Assembly (NCBI GenBank): GCA_029204225.1 | Contig: CM055107.1 | Location: forward strand, 13,652,878-13,716,877 | DNA length: 64,000 bases | Reading direction: 5' to 3' | From: Diphasiastrum complanatum | Taxonomy: Eukaryota; Streptophyta; Lycopodiopsida; Lycopodiales; Lycopodiaceae | Shown: positions 11,222 through 20,152 of the stretch, one piece after another | Numbering within the stretch: the stretch's first letter is position 1 | Layout: every line of letters begins with the position of its first letter | Made by a program: the position numbers and the translations under genes | Notes under the pieces: generated by a model | What the model was told of the DNA's origin: nothing | The model's input: the letters and a program-made list of their open reading frames with translations, nothing else | The model's database searches: none

Positions 11222-12647
11222 CTATTCATCATCAGCTTGTGTGTCAACATCTATGGCTGCATTGTCATGAAAAAATAATCTGCTAGAGTATGCATCTAAT
11301 AGATGTGCATTATCCTTATTTCCACTAAGTTCAATATAAGTAGAGTACAATGAATAATGGGAGCTCCTTAAAGGAACATTCCTATCAATAAAACTTAAAA
11401 TGTTCAAAACATAAGATCTTTTGACAAAAATGATCTTATTTGTCTTAACAAATTTGTGTCCTCCTAGAGAAAATGATAAAGCTTTAACTGCCATTATCAG
11501 ACTCTCCCCAATTGGGCTTAGCTTCGAATGAACAATACAAATCTCATTCTTCTCAAAATGCCTAAGATAGTGGCCAAGTCCACTATCCTTCTGGAATGAG
11601 AATGCATGTTGTCTGTAACCACCTCGTCTCGCAGCAAAGTCATCAATTATGAGAGCATCCTGCAATAAGAAATATGCTAAAAAAAATTCATTCAGTAGTT
11701 AAGAACATTCTAATACAAGGAAGTATAAACACTTACACATTTTTCATCATCATCAGCAACCAGATCAGAATGATCGATATTATGACCACACCTACTGAAG
11801 TAGAATCATTTGTGAAATGCATTAATGATGGACGAGAGAAGCCCATCTAGGATTGAAATGCCATGAATTCTTCATCGGATAGTCTGTCTCATCCATGCTA
11901 ATCAATATTTGATAAAGTTCTAGACAAGCACTCTTCACCAGTCATAAGTCCCTCCTCATCATCATAATCAATTCCAGCAACAAGGTCATCTGTTTCAAAA
12001 TCTACAAAGTCCGAGAATTTAGAAATTAAGCCAGATAATAAACATAGCACCTCATCTTCACGATAGTAAAAAAAAATTGACATAAATCAACTGTAGTAAA
12101 ATATACATCATCATTTATATAATATACTGGCAAATTGAAAAGACATTCAGACTCATCTATAGGGATCAATTCATTAGCAGATGTATTCTGACCAATAAAA
12201 GAATCTTGGAGCACATCGGTATTTACATCAATAAAGTCACTATCCTTATCAGGGGTGTCGATTAGAAAGTGACTGGTATCCTTAATAGATGACTGAACAG
12301 AGGATGATGGAATATGAGAATCAGCAGCAGAAACTTCCTCATCATCTGGGATCTGAACTAACAAGAAAAGTACAAAACCACTCTGGTATTCAATCGACAT
12401 TTTTTGTTGTAGTAAGGACACATTGAACTGCTTTTGAAAAGATCAAACAATTAGAAGAACATTCTATCTAGTCTCTGTCTAAAAGCTAGGAAGAAATGAA
12501 TATGTCAAAATTGGGTTTTGTAGTCTTAAAAATATGTAAATATGGCCTAAATATGCTGTGGAAGTAGTCTAGATTTTTAATAATCCCAAATTCAATATAA
12601 AATGAACTTAGGCCCGAATCTCGTGTAGATCCTGAGGAAGAGGCCAT
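11222..12647 (-). pseudogene. gene A copy 1 (unknown transposon protein)
   Basis: The start is MASSSGSTRDSG (ATG at 12647), shared with the other copies (MASSS). The conserved body includes EYQSGFVLFLLVQIP, DTSHFLIDTPDKDSDFIDV, YYREDEVLCLLSG, DFETDDLVAGIDYDDEEG and GGHNIDHPD. A short intron follows (GTAAGT complement at 11731-11736, TTGCAG at the other end; about 11660-11736, 77 nt). The last exon (11222-11659) reads FAARRGGYRQHAF, GLGHYLRHFEKNEICIVHSK, GESLIMAVKALSFSLGGHKF and YSLYSTYIELSGNKDNAHLL to an acidic C-terminus. A one-base loss in a T run near 12066, and lost sequence around the first exon, break the frame. No known domain is recognised. It is convergent with gene B. Confidence 0.65.
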
Positions 12648-13075
12648 GGCACTACGGTAGAGATCGCACCTGTGCGCAAGGGAGACAAAACAAAAAAAAA
12701 AAACTAACTGTAAAGATCGCACACAAGAGAGATATATACGACAGGTAGCACCTGAATACCGCACTTGTGCACAAGTAGAAATCAAGGAATAAGACGTACA
12801 ACAAAGTGTGCGCAAAAGAGCGATATGTTGTGAAATTCGAGAAAGAAAAGGCAAAAAATTAATCGAGTTTCGTGTCTTTTATAGTGAATTTAGGTCCGAT
12901 ATTTTTGCTTACATTTCTCCTCATATCGGACTTGTCTCTCTGATATTTGGCTCGCACAGGTCCCATATACCGTATGTTCTTTCCGTACATATTACTCCTC
13001 TGCAAATGCTTTGAAATCCTCCCCTTCTTATCCTAGTCATCATGCACAAGTGTGATATCCCTCAGCATACTTCTA
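12648..13075. promoter_or_regulatory. divergent promoter region between gene A and the H3-like gene, copy 1
   Basis: Gene A leaves to the left and the H3-like gene to the right. On the minus strand a TATAAAAG box lies at 12876-12883, in the same ACTATAAA context as upstream of gene A in copies 3 and 4. Motifs of the type GCGCAAAAGAGCGATATGT recur (about 12810-12830 and in variants at 12664-12750), matching the hairpin motif of the other copies. Confidence 0.5.
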
Positions 13076-13550
13076 TGGATAGGAGAAAACAAACGAGGAA
13101 TGATTTCTTCTCTGCTGGCTCATCCTCAACCCCTGCGATTGCCATTATACCTCTGGCCCAATCTAGAAGGCGCAACCACAGCAGGTGACTCTCTGATATT
13201 CGTAAGTATTAGAGATCAACTGCTCTGTTGATTCACAGAGCCCCATTCTACTGTCTCGTCTGCCACATAACTAGAAATGATCTCGGTCAGCTTGTTAGAT
13301 TCACACCCTTTGCTCTCCAGTGCCTTCAAGAAGCCATTGAGGATGATATAAGCCTTTTTTTTTAAGATTCATTTTTGCTTGCTATTCATTCTAAGAGAGT
13401 CACCATTATGCCTAAGGACTTTCAATTACTGATGAGCATGAGGGAGAAACTACTGATGAGGATGAGGAAGTTACTGATGAGGATGATGATGAGGATGAGG
13501 ATGAGGAAGAGAGTCACCATTATGCCTAGGTACTTTCAGTTACTGAGTTG
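13076..13550 (+). pseudogene. histone H3-like (CENH3-like) relic, copy 1
   Basis: From ATG 13076 one frame gives a short basic tail (MDRRKQTRNDFFSAG), then the H3 histone fold: LSDIRKY, RSTALLIHRAPFYCLVCHIT, VRFTPFALQCLQEAIEDD. After a frame change it gives LLAIHSKRVTIMPKDFQLL. These match H3 alpha-N, helix 1, loop 1, helix 2 and helix 3 in order (canonical: REIRKYQKST, LLIRKLPFQRLV, ALQEAAEAYL, AIHAKRVTIMPKD). Loop 1 is one residue longer than in canonical H3, a CENH3 trait. In-frame TGA (at the usual W/R before LSDIRKY) and TAG (KY*RST) and a frameshift in a T run at 13352-13361 kill it. A GATGAG repeat and a second partial copy of RVTIMPxxFQLL follow. Intronless as seen. Confidence 0.75.
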
Positions 13551-13554
13551 TTAT

Positions 13555-14420
13555 CTCTGAAGAAGACCAACCCAAAACGGCCTTTGCTACGGAATGGGAT
13601 ATCTTTTGCTGGTGTGTTATGCCATTTGGATTGTGTAATGCACCATGTACCTTGCAACGTGTCATGCAAGCAGCATTTTATGATCTCATCAATGACAACC
13701 TCAAGATCTATCTTGATGACCTTGGGGTGCACTCAGAAGAATCCACACACCTAGCCGTACTCGAACAAATTTTCATACAATCCGACACTTGGCAGCAGGC
13801 TGGGTGGATCAATTAGTGTTTGCCCTGCTATGGTGTCTAGGTCTCTAAAACTGGTATCAGAGGGATGGTATTTTTCTTAATTCTGAGAAATGTCAGATAT
13901 GGGTCACCCACGACATTGTACTTGGTCACATTGTATCGCGTAATGGGATTGCCACCGACCCAGAGAAGATGAAAGTCATCATTGAGAGTCCAGAACCTAA
14001 AATAGTCCGAGACGCTTATTGTTTTATGGGTCACGCTAATCACTATCGTTGCCATATTCGTGATTTTGCTACTAAGGCACAATGGATATACAGAGTGACC
14101 ATAAATCCTAAGTGGATGGATCTACAGAGAAAGGCATTCCAAGAACTCAAACACGCCTTGACAATTGCTCCTATCTTGTGAGCTCCAGATTACATGGAGT
14201 TTCACGTCCACTCTGATGCATCGAAGTTTGCCATCGGTGTAGTGCTAACTCATCCAAGAGAGTACAAGGACTATCCAATTCGTTTCCTTAGTAGGCAACT
14301 AACATATGCGGAAATGAACTACACCACAATCGAGAGGGAAGCATTAGCAATGATTTATGCCATTCCAAAAGTTTCGACATTATCTTCTAGGTAAACCCTT
14401 GTTATTTTTCACAGGCTCAC
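13555..14420 (+). pseudogene. Gypsy RT-RNase H fragment
   Basis: Ty3/Gypsy pol pieces in order: KTAFATEW, VMPFGLCNAPCTLQRVMQAAF, the catalytic box IYLDDLGVHS (both Asp kept), ILGHIVSR-type segment (13920), MGHANHYRCHIRDFA, FQELKHALTIAPIL, FHVHSDASKFAIGVVL (RNase H Asp), IRFLSRQLTYAEMNYTTIEREALAMIYA and KFRHYLLGKPLLFF. A ~40 bp foreign block interrupts at about 13785-13850 and there are frame changes. The fragment starts inside RT and stops inside RNase H, exactly where transposon gene-C sequences begin on both sides. Confidence 0.85.
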
Positions 14421-14913
14421 AATTTCACATTTCCCTACCGTGGGATTCTCTATTGGAAAATATTTACATATCTCTGAGTCAATATCCTTATGTGTGTTGC
14501 TGGCAGAATTCATCTTTACACAAAAAAGATTTACGATATTATTATTTGCGATTTTTACAGAAATTACAATTAAGCTCCAGTGATTACTGCAAAAAATCAT
14601 GAAGAATGTCATTAGATAAACAATACAGTAATTACAAGTAAAGAAGTAGACAAGTAATAAATTTGACAAGTAAAGAGGTAGACATACTTGGTATGATATG
14701 GCATCAACAAAAATTTCACATCAGGTGAGCAAGCACCAAGGATACAGTGCGACAAAGTGTCGTTGTTGTCCTTGATGCCTTGCAGGAAAAAATTGCTGAG
14801 AAGTGCCACTTCTTTCATGGAATCCCTTGCTATATCATATTGTAGTAAGGGGAGACCAGCCTCAATCACTGGATCACTAATAGAGGTCATCTCCAGATGT
14901 GGAAGCTTGGAGG
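14410..14913 (-). pseudogene. Ulp1/C48 cysteine protease-like segment of gene C
   Basis: The minus frame from about 14913 reads MTSISDPVIEAGLPLLQYDI, VALLSNFFLQGIKDNND, ILGACSPDVKFLLMPYHT; a plausible intron follows (donor GTATGT at about 14695, acceptor TTTTTTGCAG at about 14590, about 107 nt), then NHWSLIVISVK and NNNIVNLF. The spliced junction resembles the 'P-x-H...HW-x-L-x-V-I' block of Ulp1-type (peptidase C48) enzymes, where the His of HW is catalytic. The expected Asp about 17 residues later is not recognisable, and the Gln and Cys parts would lie further on, where Gypsy DNA (14420) cuts the gene. The assignment rests on this motif and the hydrophobic pattern. Ulp1-like proteases are known passengers of some plant Mutator-like elements. 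Confidence 0.5.
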
Positions 14914-15433
14914 GTCATACGTCGGACCTTTTTGGGAGCCTGAGAACAAGATGGCTTGCTCCTTCTGGGGGCAGGTTGCTTGCAAGGCCTTTTGGTGGGT
15001 AGGTTGGTCCTATCAAGGGGTTTGTCCTGGGGAGCATCGGGTTCAACCTTATGAAGTCTACAAAATCTCTCCCTCATTCTATATAGGATTTGAAAATCTT
15101 TGGGCATTATGGTCACTCACTTGGCATAGATGGAAAGCAAAAAAGAATCCTCAAAAGAGCCAAATAGTCCTCAGCAGACTCCTGCAAACACTACAATGCT
15201 CCAAGTGTGAACCTGACAACACTTTGTAGATTATCTTGAGTAATCAGACATACAGTCCTGTAGAAGGGGGCTCTGGGTATCAGGAGCAAGGTGGATCTCT
15301 GATATTTCTTAATCTCACATAGCCATCTGCTCCTATTTTGCCTGGTCTGTCGTGGAGGATTAACAGCAGGGGTACTAATGGATACAGCCCCAAGAGAGAA
15401 GAAATCCCTCCGGTTATGTTTGACCCTAGACAC
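14877..15433 (-). pseudogene. histone H3-like (CENH3-like) relic, copy 2, part of gene C
   Basis: Aligned start is GTG (15433; ATG in copy 1): SRVKHNRRDFFSLG tail, WLCEIKKYQRST (alpha-N), LLIPRAPFYRTVCLIT (helix 1), VVRFTLGAL, a TAG, CLQESAEDYLALL (helix 2), a one-base frameshift, EDSFLLSIYAK, a TGA at the Arg of KRVTIMPKD, VTIMPKDFQIL (helix 3), then a basic Pro/Lys tail to DDLY* at 14877. LLIP and a loop 1 one residue longer than canonical H3 are CENH3-like; VTIMPKD is canonical-like. Both stops are explained by C-to-T changes (CAG to TAG, CGA to TGA). The basic tail overlaps in another frame with the protease-like segment, so the two may have been one protein before a one-base change near 14885-14913. 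Confidence 0.75.
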
Positions 15434-15676
15434 GACTGTAGCCTATGACATATCGCTCTTGTGCGAGTGTAGAAAACAAAAACAAGGAGACAGAAAGCGA
15501 ACCGCACATAGAAGCGATATGTATGGCGGCAATATCACTCTTGTGTGCACGTAGAAGGAGACAGAAATAACGGAGGAGATAGCGTGCGCAGAGAAGCGAT
15601 ATGGCACGAAAGACCGAAGAAAACAAGTGAATGGCCTCCGAGCTCGCGAACATGTGCAAATGATTTTTTTGCACGT
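15434..15676. promoter_or_regulatory. upstream region of gene C, copy 3 of the element
   Basis: Contains three copies of an AGCGATATGT / ACATATCGCT motif in both directions (15450, 15513, 15590), the same word that forms the hairpins downstream of the gene A TATA box. No convincing ORF: open frames here run in several phases across repeats. Confidence 0.4.
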
Positions 15677-16027
15677 GTGGTCACACGTGCCGTCTGCACA
15701 TGTCTGAAAAGTAACGAATCAGCCATCGGCACGTGTTGCAATATATCCAATCAGAATATGACACATGGCTTCACACGTGTGGTATATTTCTTCAAATCAT
15801 CTTGCAACACGTGTCTGATATGCAACGAATCAGAATGTGACACATGCCTCTTGTACGAATTCACTCGTGTGGAATATTTGTATCGAATCATCCTCCAACA
15901 CATGTCAAGCGACAACGAATCAAAATGTGACACATGCATCCTGTACGACTACGCACGTGTGGACAATTTTCAGCGAATCATTGTACAACATGTGGGCAGT
16001 TGACCATTGACTCACACGTGTGAGATG
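15677..16027 (+). repeat. 90-bp minisatellite rich in CACGTG palindromes, upstream of gene A copy 3
   Basis: About 3.5 tandem units of roughly 90 bp. Each holds CACACGTGTGG, then CGAATCATC, then CAACACGTGTC, then CAGAATGTGACACATGC. Every unit therefore carries two or three CAC(A/G)TG G-box-like palindromes. The array ends about 10 bp before a TATA box. A near-identical array lies at 60496-60846 upstream of gene A copy 4. Confidence 0.8.
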
Positions 16028-16029
16028 AC

Positions 16030-16036
16030 TATAAAG
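16030..16036 (+). promoter_or_regulatory. TATA box of gene A, copy 3
   Basis: TATAAAG in a GACTATAAAGGACACGATC context, repeated exactly at 60849-60855 in copy 4. The start codon of gene A follows 333 bp later, behind the hairpin repeats, so a long 5' leader is implied. Confidence 0.55.
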
Positions 16037-16125
16037 GACACGATCTCCAAAATTGTATTTTTTCTATTTTCTCGGGTTTCGCTCATATCGGTTCTTTGCA
16101 TGCATATTTTGTATCTATTTTTGTC

Positions 16126-16311
16126 ACATATCGCTTTTGCGCACGCCTTGTTTGTTCCCTTACTGTATCTTGTTTTTTTACACGCACAAGAGCGATACGT
16201 CGTTCGTACATATCGCTTATATGCGCACCTTGTTTGTTCCCTTACTGTATCTTGTTTCTTTACACGCACAAGAGCGATACGTCGTTCGTACATATCGCTT
16301 TTGTGCATGCG
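16126..16311 (+). repeat. 82-bp tandem repeats with internal inverted repeat (gene A leader)
   Basis: Units begin with ACATATCGCTTTTGCGCACG at 16126, 16208 and 16290. Across each unit boundary, CGCACAAGAGCGATACGT pairs with ACATATCGCTTTTGTGCG with about 7 bases between, giving a stable hairpin in DNA or RNA. Copy 4 has the same at about 60947, 61025 and 61107. Confidence 0.75.
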
Positions 16312-16368
16312 TAGTGTCCTCCCTTCATCTTTAGTTACTCCCCTCTCGCACAGATTCGATATTATTCA

Positions 16369-17905
16369 ATGGCTTCCTCCTCTTATCCTAGTTGTGAGCG
16401 TTTGTTGTCTAGTTTTCTCTCTGAGTTCGGTATAACTGAGCACATAGAGTACTTCAAGTCCCTCTTCCGGCCTTTTCTAAATGTGTTCAGTATGGCACAA
16501 CAGAGTTTTGATATTTTTTATGACCAGTATATCAAATTCAGAGATATAGTCAATATTTCTCCAATCTCTGCGTCTAATTTGTCGTTTATGCATTTCACTT
16601 ATCTTGTACATACTTTTTCTCATTATAAGCAATGACTAGATAGGATGTACACTAAAATTTTTGATCAATTTAAAAATTCCAGTTAATGTAATGTTTATAA
16701 TCAAAAATGTCATTTTCTAGAGTATCAGACTGGATTTGTGTCTTTCCTTTTCGTACAAATCCCAGTAGAGTCAGATACTTTGATTCCTAAAATTGAGATC
16801 CCTTCATCATGACCACTGAACATTCCATAAAGGATATCAGTCATTTCTTGATTGATACTCCTGATAAAGAGCCTGAATATTTGAATGTAGATACTGATAT
16901 GTTGAGGGATGCTTTCATTGGCTCTAATGCCAGTACTAAGGAAGATATTGCTAGAGTACATTCTAAATGCTTTTTTGATTTGCCAAAATATTATATAAAT
17001 GAAGATGTCTATATTACAACTGTAGATTTATGTTTTTTTTCGATTATCGTGAGGATGAGGTGCTTTGTTTATTGTCAAGCACCATTAATGAGTTCTTTGA
17101 CATTATTGATTTTGAAACCAAAGACTTGGTGTCAGGCATTGACTATGATGGTGAGGAGGGAATTCTGACTAGTGAGGAATGTTTGCCCTGGGCTATGGCA
17201 AACGTTAGTGCTCATGGACGAAGTTTGCCTTGTGATGAGGAATTTATTACATTCCAAGACCAGCTGGGATTCCCTCGTCCATCGGTTATGAAATTTGCTA
17301 ATGACTCTTCTTCAATTGGTGGTCACAATATAGATCATCCCGATCTAGTTGCAAGAGATGATGATGAATGCGTAAGCTTAAAAGTTTTATAGTACGTTTG
17401 TTTATCTGATGTATGTGTTTTACAGAATTCAATTTGTGCTAAAAACTCCAATTTTGTAATTGCAGAATACACTTTTTATCAATGACTTTGCTACTCGTCG
17501 AGGGGGCTTCAGACAACATTCATCATCTATCCACAGGGATAGTGGCCTCGGCCACTACTTGAGGCACTTTCAAAATAATGAAATTTGCATTGCTCATTCC
17601 AAATTCAATCGAGTTGGAGAGACAATGATAATGGCTGTGAAAGCTTTATCTTATTATTTAGGTGGACATAAATTTGCGAGAGCAAATAAAATTATTTTTG
17701 TGAAGAGATCTTATGTTTTAAACATGTTAGGATTTGTAGTTGGGAATGTACCATTAAGGAGTTCCATTATTCATTGTATGCAACATATATAGAATTGAGT
17801 GGTAACAAGGACAATGCACATCTTTTGGATGCATATGCAAGTAGAGAATTACTGCATGATAGCACAACAATTGGACAAGAGGATGAATCAGATACCTCTG
17901 AATGA
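16369..17905 (+). pseudogene. gene A copy 3 (unknown transposon protein)
   Basis: The best-ordered copy. ATG 16369 starts MASSSYPSCERLLSSFLSEF. Visible in order: FRPFLNVFSMAQQSFDIFYD, an in-frame TGA after HYKQ, a TAA in a position also stopped in copy 4, a Cys-rich CNVYNQKC (CPYCNKKC in copy 2), EYQTGFVSFLFVQIP, DISHFLIDTPDKEPEYLNVD, a frame change in a T run near 17033, FDYREDEVLCLLSS, DFETKDLVSGIDYDGEEG, GGHNIDHPD, an intron (GTAAGC at about 17371 to TTGCAG at 17465), and the last exon with FATRRGGFRQH, GLGHYLRHFQNNEICIAHSK and LGGHKFARANKIIFVKRSYV. After a frame change, the C-terminus runs to TGA 17905. Function unknown; it faces gene B (convergent). Confidence 0.65.
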
Positions 17906-18043
17906 TGATTTGTATATATTGAAAATTGTGAATACAATTTACATTTGTAGCAACTTTGTATCTCTGAATTTTTAGCTTCTATGTTGTTCAATAAATTTGC
18001 AAGCTTTTCTGAATTTGTCGTAATTTGAAGATTCTGTGATCTG

Positions 18044-19130
18044 TCAAATTTGAACTCTACGGTAGAACCACTGATTTAATTGGCAAATATAGTTTCGTTT
18101 TTCATTGGTTCCTCCATGTTGTGTATTTCGATGAAATGTTGCCGTGCTTGACAATGTGACTTCCCCATCCCTTGTGATGACCAGACACTTAGGCTTCCAT
18201 ATGTGTTTGCAAAAAATGTTGTATGATTTCTTAGTATGTGCTGCACATGTCAAAATCGTTATGTCAGTCTTATGCTTGGATCAAAATATATAATTTAATT
18301 AATAGCTGCTCTGAGCATGCATACTAACCATGTAATGAGTGATGTGATCTTCTCCCCATGCTTTTGATACTGCATCAACAAAATCAACGCAAGTCTTTTG
18401 TAAAGCTACTAGCAAATTCAAGCACCCTGAACTATAGTTTTATCTAAAATTTTCTGAATGTCTAGATCTAACATGAAAGACTCTGCAATTTTGGACTTTA
18501 CATTGGAACTCCTATTGTTCATCATGATACACTCAGTGGATTCGCCTGTCAATATTAAGCCCAACGACATTCCAATTGATGCAGTCCTTTATATTCTGAT
18601 GAGATACTAATGCAGATCTGCAAATAAAAACTAGATAGTTAGGAGAACAACATAGTAGCAGAAATAAAACCATATGTCACTAATCAAGTTACAAAAAAAT
18701 CAGAGTATGCTTACTTGAATGCTGGAATTCTTCTATTTTGTTAACCTCCTTTTGATAGGGTCTGAATATCCTTGCGACTTTCTCGCTTTCACTTCTTAGT
18801 CCTAGCCTCCTTCTTAGCCTCTTCCACATCCTTCAGTAATTGCAAGTTTTCCATACGAATAGATTGTAAGATTGCTTGCATTCGATCTAGTTCTTATTTG
18901 ATATCGAACGCTATCTTTTGTAATGAATCATTATTCTTCTGTAATGATTCATTATTTTTTTTAAGTTGTTCAATTTCCTCTAAAGTCTTGTGGACATGAC
19001 AATCTTTGTTTTGATAAAAAGAGGATATATGTATCAACTCACATTCTAAAAAGTGAATATGTCTCCACTTTCTGATGAGATTTTCACTAAATTGCATATC
19101 ATGAAACAACTCTGAGAAATAAAAAATCTA
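18044..19130 (-). pseudogene. gene B copy 3 (transposase-like), internally deleted
   Basis: The 5' part (19130-18700) encodes the coiled coil seen in all copies: FLECELIHISSFYQNKDC, LEEIEQLKKNNESLQKNNDS, followed by a Lys/Arg-rich patch. The second exon (about 18620-18430) has SALVSHQNIKD and MMNNRSSNVKS in shifting frames. A deletion then joins directly to the C-terminal part: LQKTCVDFVDAVSKAWGEDHITHYM and, after an intron-like gap, CKHIWKPKCLVITRDGEVTL (18253-18060). The DDE-like core is gone. It is transcribed towards gene A. Confidence 0.6.
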
Positions 19131-19288
19131 GACAGAGGTTCATTTATGAATCCCATGTTCTGAAGGATACTAATGGAATTAGTACCTTCTCCTTCAATGC
19201 AATTCAAGCCATATCTTACTTTCGTGTCACCAGTCATGCCTTGTCTTTGACAAGGGCATCCAAGCGTCTTTTCATTTCCCTACAAGAC
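19131..19288. other. unassigned short segment between gene B copy 3 and a Gypsy LTR
   Basis: About 150 bp, not matched by other gene B copies; a minus-strand frame reads GLNCIEGEGTNSISILQNMG, unrecognised. Confidence 0.3.
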
Positions 19289-20152
19289 TGTTGCGCCGGC
19301 ACCTCAAAGGGCGCTGGGACTTGAGCAGTTTTCCCAACACACGCTTAAGTCTAACATTCATCCATCATGCACTTACGTAAAAGCCAACTCAGAAACGTAA
19401 CAAGCTTAACCATTCAGACGTAAGAAAACTGGAATCCCAGCCAACCCGAAAGCCAACTCAGAATCTGTCCTCAAAAGGTAACCAAAGGCAAAGACAAGCC
19501 ACACATGAAACCCAAGGCATAGTGGTTGCCAAACTGACCAATTGGCATAGTGGCAAGTCCCATGTTGATGACAGGGACCCTTAGGCACCGGCGACGCAAA
19601 AAGGTTGTAGTAAGGGTCCTTCCACTTGGACCAGTCCTGGAGGTGAAACCGAAATGGTAATCATCCCCAAGGATCAACTTTATTAGATTTAGAAGAGGTT
19701 ACATTCATACATAGACTGACCGGTCTTGAGGCCACCAACACGTGCTGGGCATTGTGCCTGGCTTGTGCTGGTAGAGGGAGCTGAGACTTGGCGACTGGAT
19801 TCTTGGCGCTGGATGAGCTGGCCAAGTTTCTGTCTGTCGACTCCCCCTATAGTTCTGCTGTGATTCGGCGCACCCCCTCTGGTTTGAAACATAGTGCTTT
19901 CTAGTAAAGCACGCTTTTTAGGACTTAGTTTTTATTTGCTGATTAAGCCTAGCAAGCCTGGCAGAATCAGTCTGGCTCCCGGACATGGGTCCCGGGAGCC
20001 GTCCTGGTGGCCGAATCAACTTGCTTTCCTGACTAGGCCATGACTCGAGCTCCAGAGCTAGCTCATGACTTGTGACTACTTGATTGGCTCACCAAAGGTC
20101 GGAGGCTCAGTCCTTGACGTTGTAACTTGCTCTGGGACCTTAGAGAGTGTCA
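19289..20152 (-). mobile_element. Gypsy (gag-PR element) 3' LTR
   Basis: On the minus strand the LTR starts TGACACTCTCTAAGG, right after a polypurine-like CAAAGGGG, and ends CCGGCGCAACA. Its end segment (19289-19525) matches the 5' LTR remnant at 23615-23852. It shares the layout CACCCCCTC...GTAAAGCACG and ACTCCCCCTATAGT with the LARD LTR, so the two families are related. Bases 19284-19288 (AAGAC) would be the target-site duplicate, but the other end is truncated. Confidence 0.65.

Noticed and set aside
13076-15433. Ordinary host histone H3 genes
   Set aside because: The tail is unlike the near-invariant canonical one, loop 1 is longer, and both copies share a private tail motif and the same transposon context.
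15677-16311. Regular repeats that could suggest a CRISPR-like array
   Set aside because: Units are contiguous 82-90 bp tandem repeats without unique spacers, in a plant-type genome.
15545-16435. Open frames of 60-150 codons across the 90-bp and 82-bp repeats
   Set aside because: They run in several frames on both strands, follow the repeat period, and have no recognisable domain; the region is a promoter and leader.
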